Below are positions 63,090 to 64,000 of a stretch of 64,000 nt of DNA, in pieces. Position numbers and translations under genes: made by a program. Each line of letters starts with the position of its first letter. Position 1 is the first letter of the stretch. This stretch comes from Rikenella microfusus DSM 15922. GTDB lineage: Bacteria; Bacteroidota; Bacteroidia; Bacteroidales; Rikenellaceae. The notes under the pieces were generated by a model. It did no database searches, was not told the origin of the DNA, and was given only the letters and a program-made list of their open reading frames with translations. Where the stretch lies: positions 2,515,882-2,579,881 of the forward strand of contig NZ_KE386488.1 of NCBI RefSeq assembly GCF_000427365.1. The letters are read 5' to 3'.

Positions 63090-63980
63090 TCAGACGGCGG
63101 TTCCGGAACCGTTGCCCGTCCCCCATGATTCTACGGTGGCAGTCACGGCGATTTCTCCGCCGTCGGGAAGGCCGAGCGTAACGGCAACGGTGCCTCCGTC
63201 ATCGGCCAGGGCCTGTAACTGCGAACTGATGTCCTGCGGGACGGTCGTTTCTTCGCTGCCGTCCGTATGGCGGATCGTCGCCGTAACGATATTCCGGCCC
63301 CGCCATCCGAAGACGGACATCCGGGCGGTATAGAGGCCCGTAGTCCCTTCGGGCTGCGCTTCCGCCCTTATGTTTTTTGTCCCGTCCTGCGCATCGCTGC
63401 AATCTTTCAGACAGACGGAGGGGACGACGCCTGTCATTCCGAGGCCGAGGCTTTCGATATCGTCGATATAGTCCGGATCTATGGAGAAACGGATACGTTT
63501 CACGACATCCTGCGGATACAGCGTGACGGTCGTAGCCGTATTGCCCGGTTTCACCTCGACACGCTCTTCTCCGATGCAATAGACGTTATCTACGTGCCGG
63601 ACTGCGTTTTCGTTGTCCGGATCATCTGCGGCGACTACGCAGCAATCGCGGTGGGATTCCTCTTGGTCGCAAACCGCGTTGGAGCGGTCGGAATTGACGA
63701 CCAGAACGGTGTAGGTATCGGCCGGGACGCGGCATTCGTGGCCTTCGGCGCTGCATTGCACAGTCCGGAACAAGGAGCCGTCGCTGCCGTAAAGCAGCAC
63801 TTGCGCCCCGGTCGGAACGGCTTTCGCCGCGGCGGTCTCTCCGGGCCATACGAATTCGATCTTCAAAGGACCGTCCGACGGCCGTTGGCTCAGACTGCGT
63901 TTGGTACAACCGCCCATCGTGCCGGCCAGCAATATCCCTGCGGCGAGCCATACGCTTATATGCAATTTCTCGTTTTTCAT
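63090..63980 (-). CDS. DUF5119 / FimB-Mfa2-like fimbrial anchor lipoprotein
   Basis: 296 residues, signal MKNEKLHISVWLAAGILLAG with lipobox MGGC. Domain pattern of DUF5119 anchors: LKIEFVWPGETAAAKAVPTGAQVLLYGSDG, VPADTYTVLVVNSDRSNAV and VTLYPQDVVKRIRFSID. By analogy with Mfa2/FimB it anchors the fimbria and limits its length. It starts 20 bases from the window edge; the promoter lies outside. Confidence 0.82.
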   Translation of the reverse strand: MKNEKLHISVWLAAGILLAGTMGGCTKRSLSQRPSDGPLKIEFVWPGETAAAKAVPTGAQVLLYGSDGSLFRTVQCSAEGHECRVPADTYTVLVVNSDRSNAVCDQEESHRDCCVVAADDPDNENAVRHVDNVYCIGEERVEVKPGNTATTVTLYPQDVVKRIRFSIDPDYIDDIESLGLGMTGVVPSVCLKDCSDAQDGTKNIRAEAQPEGTTGLYTARMSVFGWRGRNIVTATIRHTDGSEETTVPQDISSQLQALADDGGTVAVTLGLPDGGEIAVTATVESWGTGNGSGTAV

Positions 63981-64000
63981 GATCTGCGTGTCCTATTTTG

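Noticed and set aside
1-64000. CRISPR arrays, insertion sequences, rRNA or tRNA genes
   Set aside because: No direct-repeat arrays, transposase frames or RNA-gene signatures were seen in any intergenic region.

Overview
The window looks like a chromosomal segment of a moderately GC-rich gut Bacteroidota, most likely Alistipes or a close Rikenellaceae relative. The basis is the many Bacteroidota -7 promoter boxes (TAnnTTTG), near absence of Shine-Dalgarno sites, a tandem fimbrillin locus beside an Mpi-type serine recombinase, a host-glycan GH110 enzyme, and an acn-icd-gltA half TCA cycle. The genus is inferred. I see no rRNA, tRNA, CRISPR array, insertion sequence or prophage.

Left third (1-21 kb): HGSNAT-like membrane acyltransferase, PspC protein, fabD, a GH2 protein whose two catalytic glutamates both appear to be arginine, plsC-parE-parC, aroK, a UbiA-type prenyltransferase, two glycosyltransferases, an AarF/UbiB kinase with a small coiled-coil partner, an unpaired response regulator, cardiolipin synthase, an outer-membrane beta-barrel, phoH and purC.

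Stress and central metabolism (21-33 kb): cupin, hybrid-cluster protein (hcp), a two-cluster ferredoxin and a divergent Crp/Fnr regulator form a likely nitrosative-stress module. ahpC-ahpF follows, then the acn-icd-gltA operon that makes 2-oxoglutarate, and a SIMPL protein.

Middle (33-51 kb): acyltransferase, secreted EEP-family protein, a GntR/ABC operon headed by a small membrane protein that seems frameshifted, MFS pumps, a BlaI/M56 pair, GH110 alpha-1,3-galactosidase, GNAT, TauE-type exporter, small lipoprotein, panE, a three-haem cytochrome c peroxidase, and perR-rbr with a near-perfect PerR box. An imperfect ~125-bp repeat with a covarying stem occurs in two intergenic regions (42.2 kb and 50.4 kb).

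Right end (51-64 kb): typA, a DUF308 membrane protein, an Mpi-type serine recombinase, then a minus-strand fimbrial run: a DUF5119 anchor-like lipoprotein, five fimbrillins and a large DUF4906/FISUMP tip-like lipoprotein. Its promoter lies beyond the right edge.
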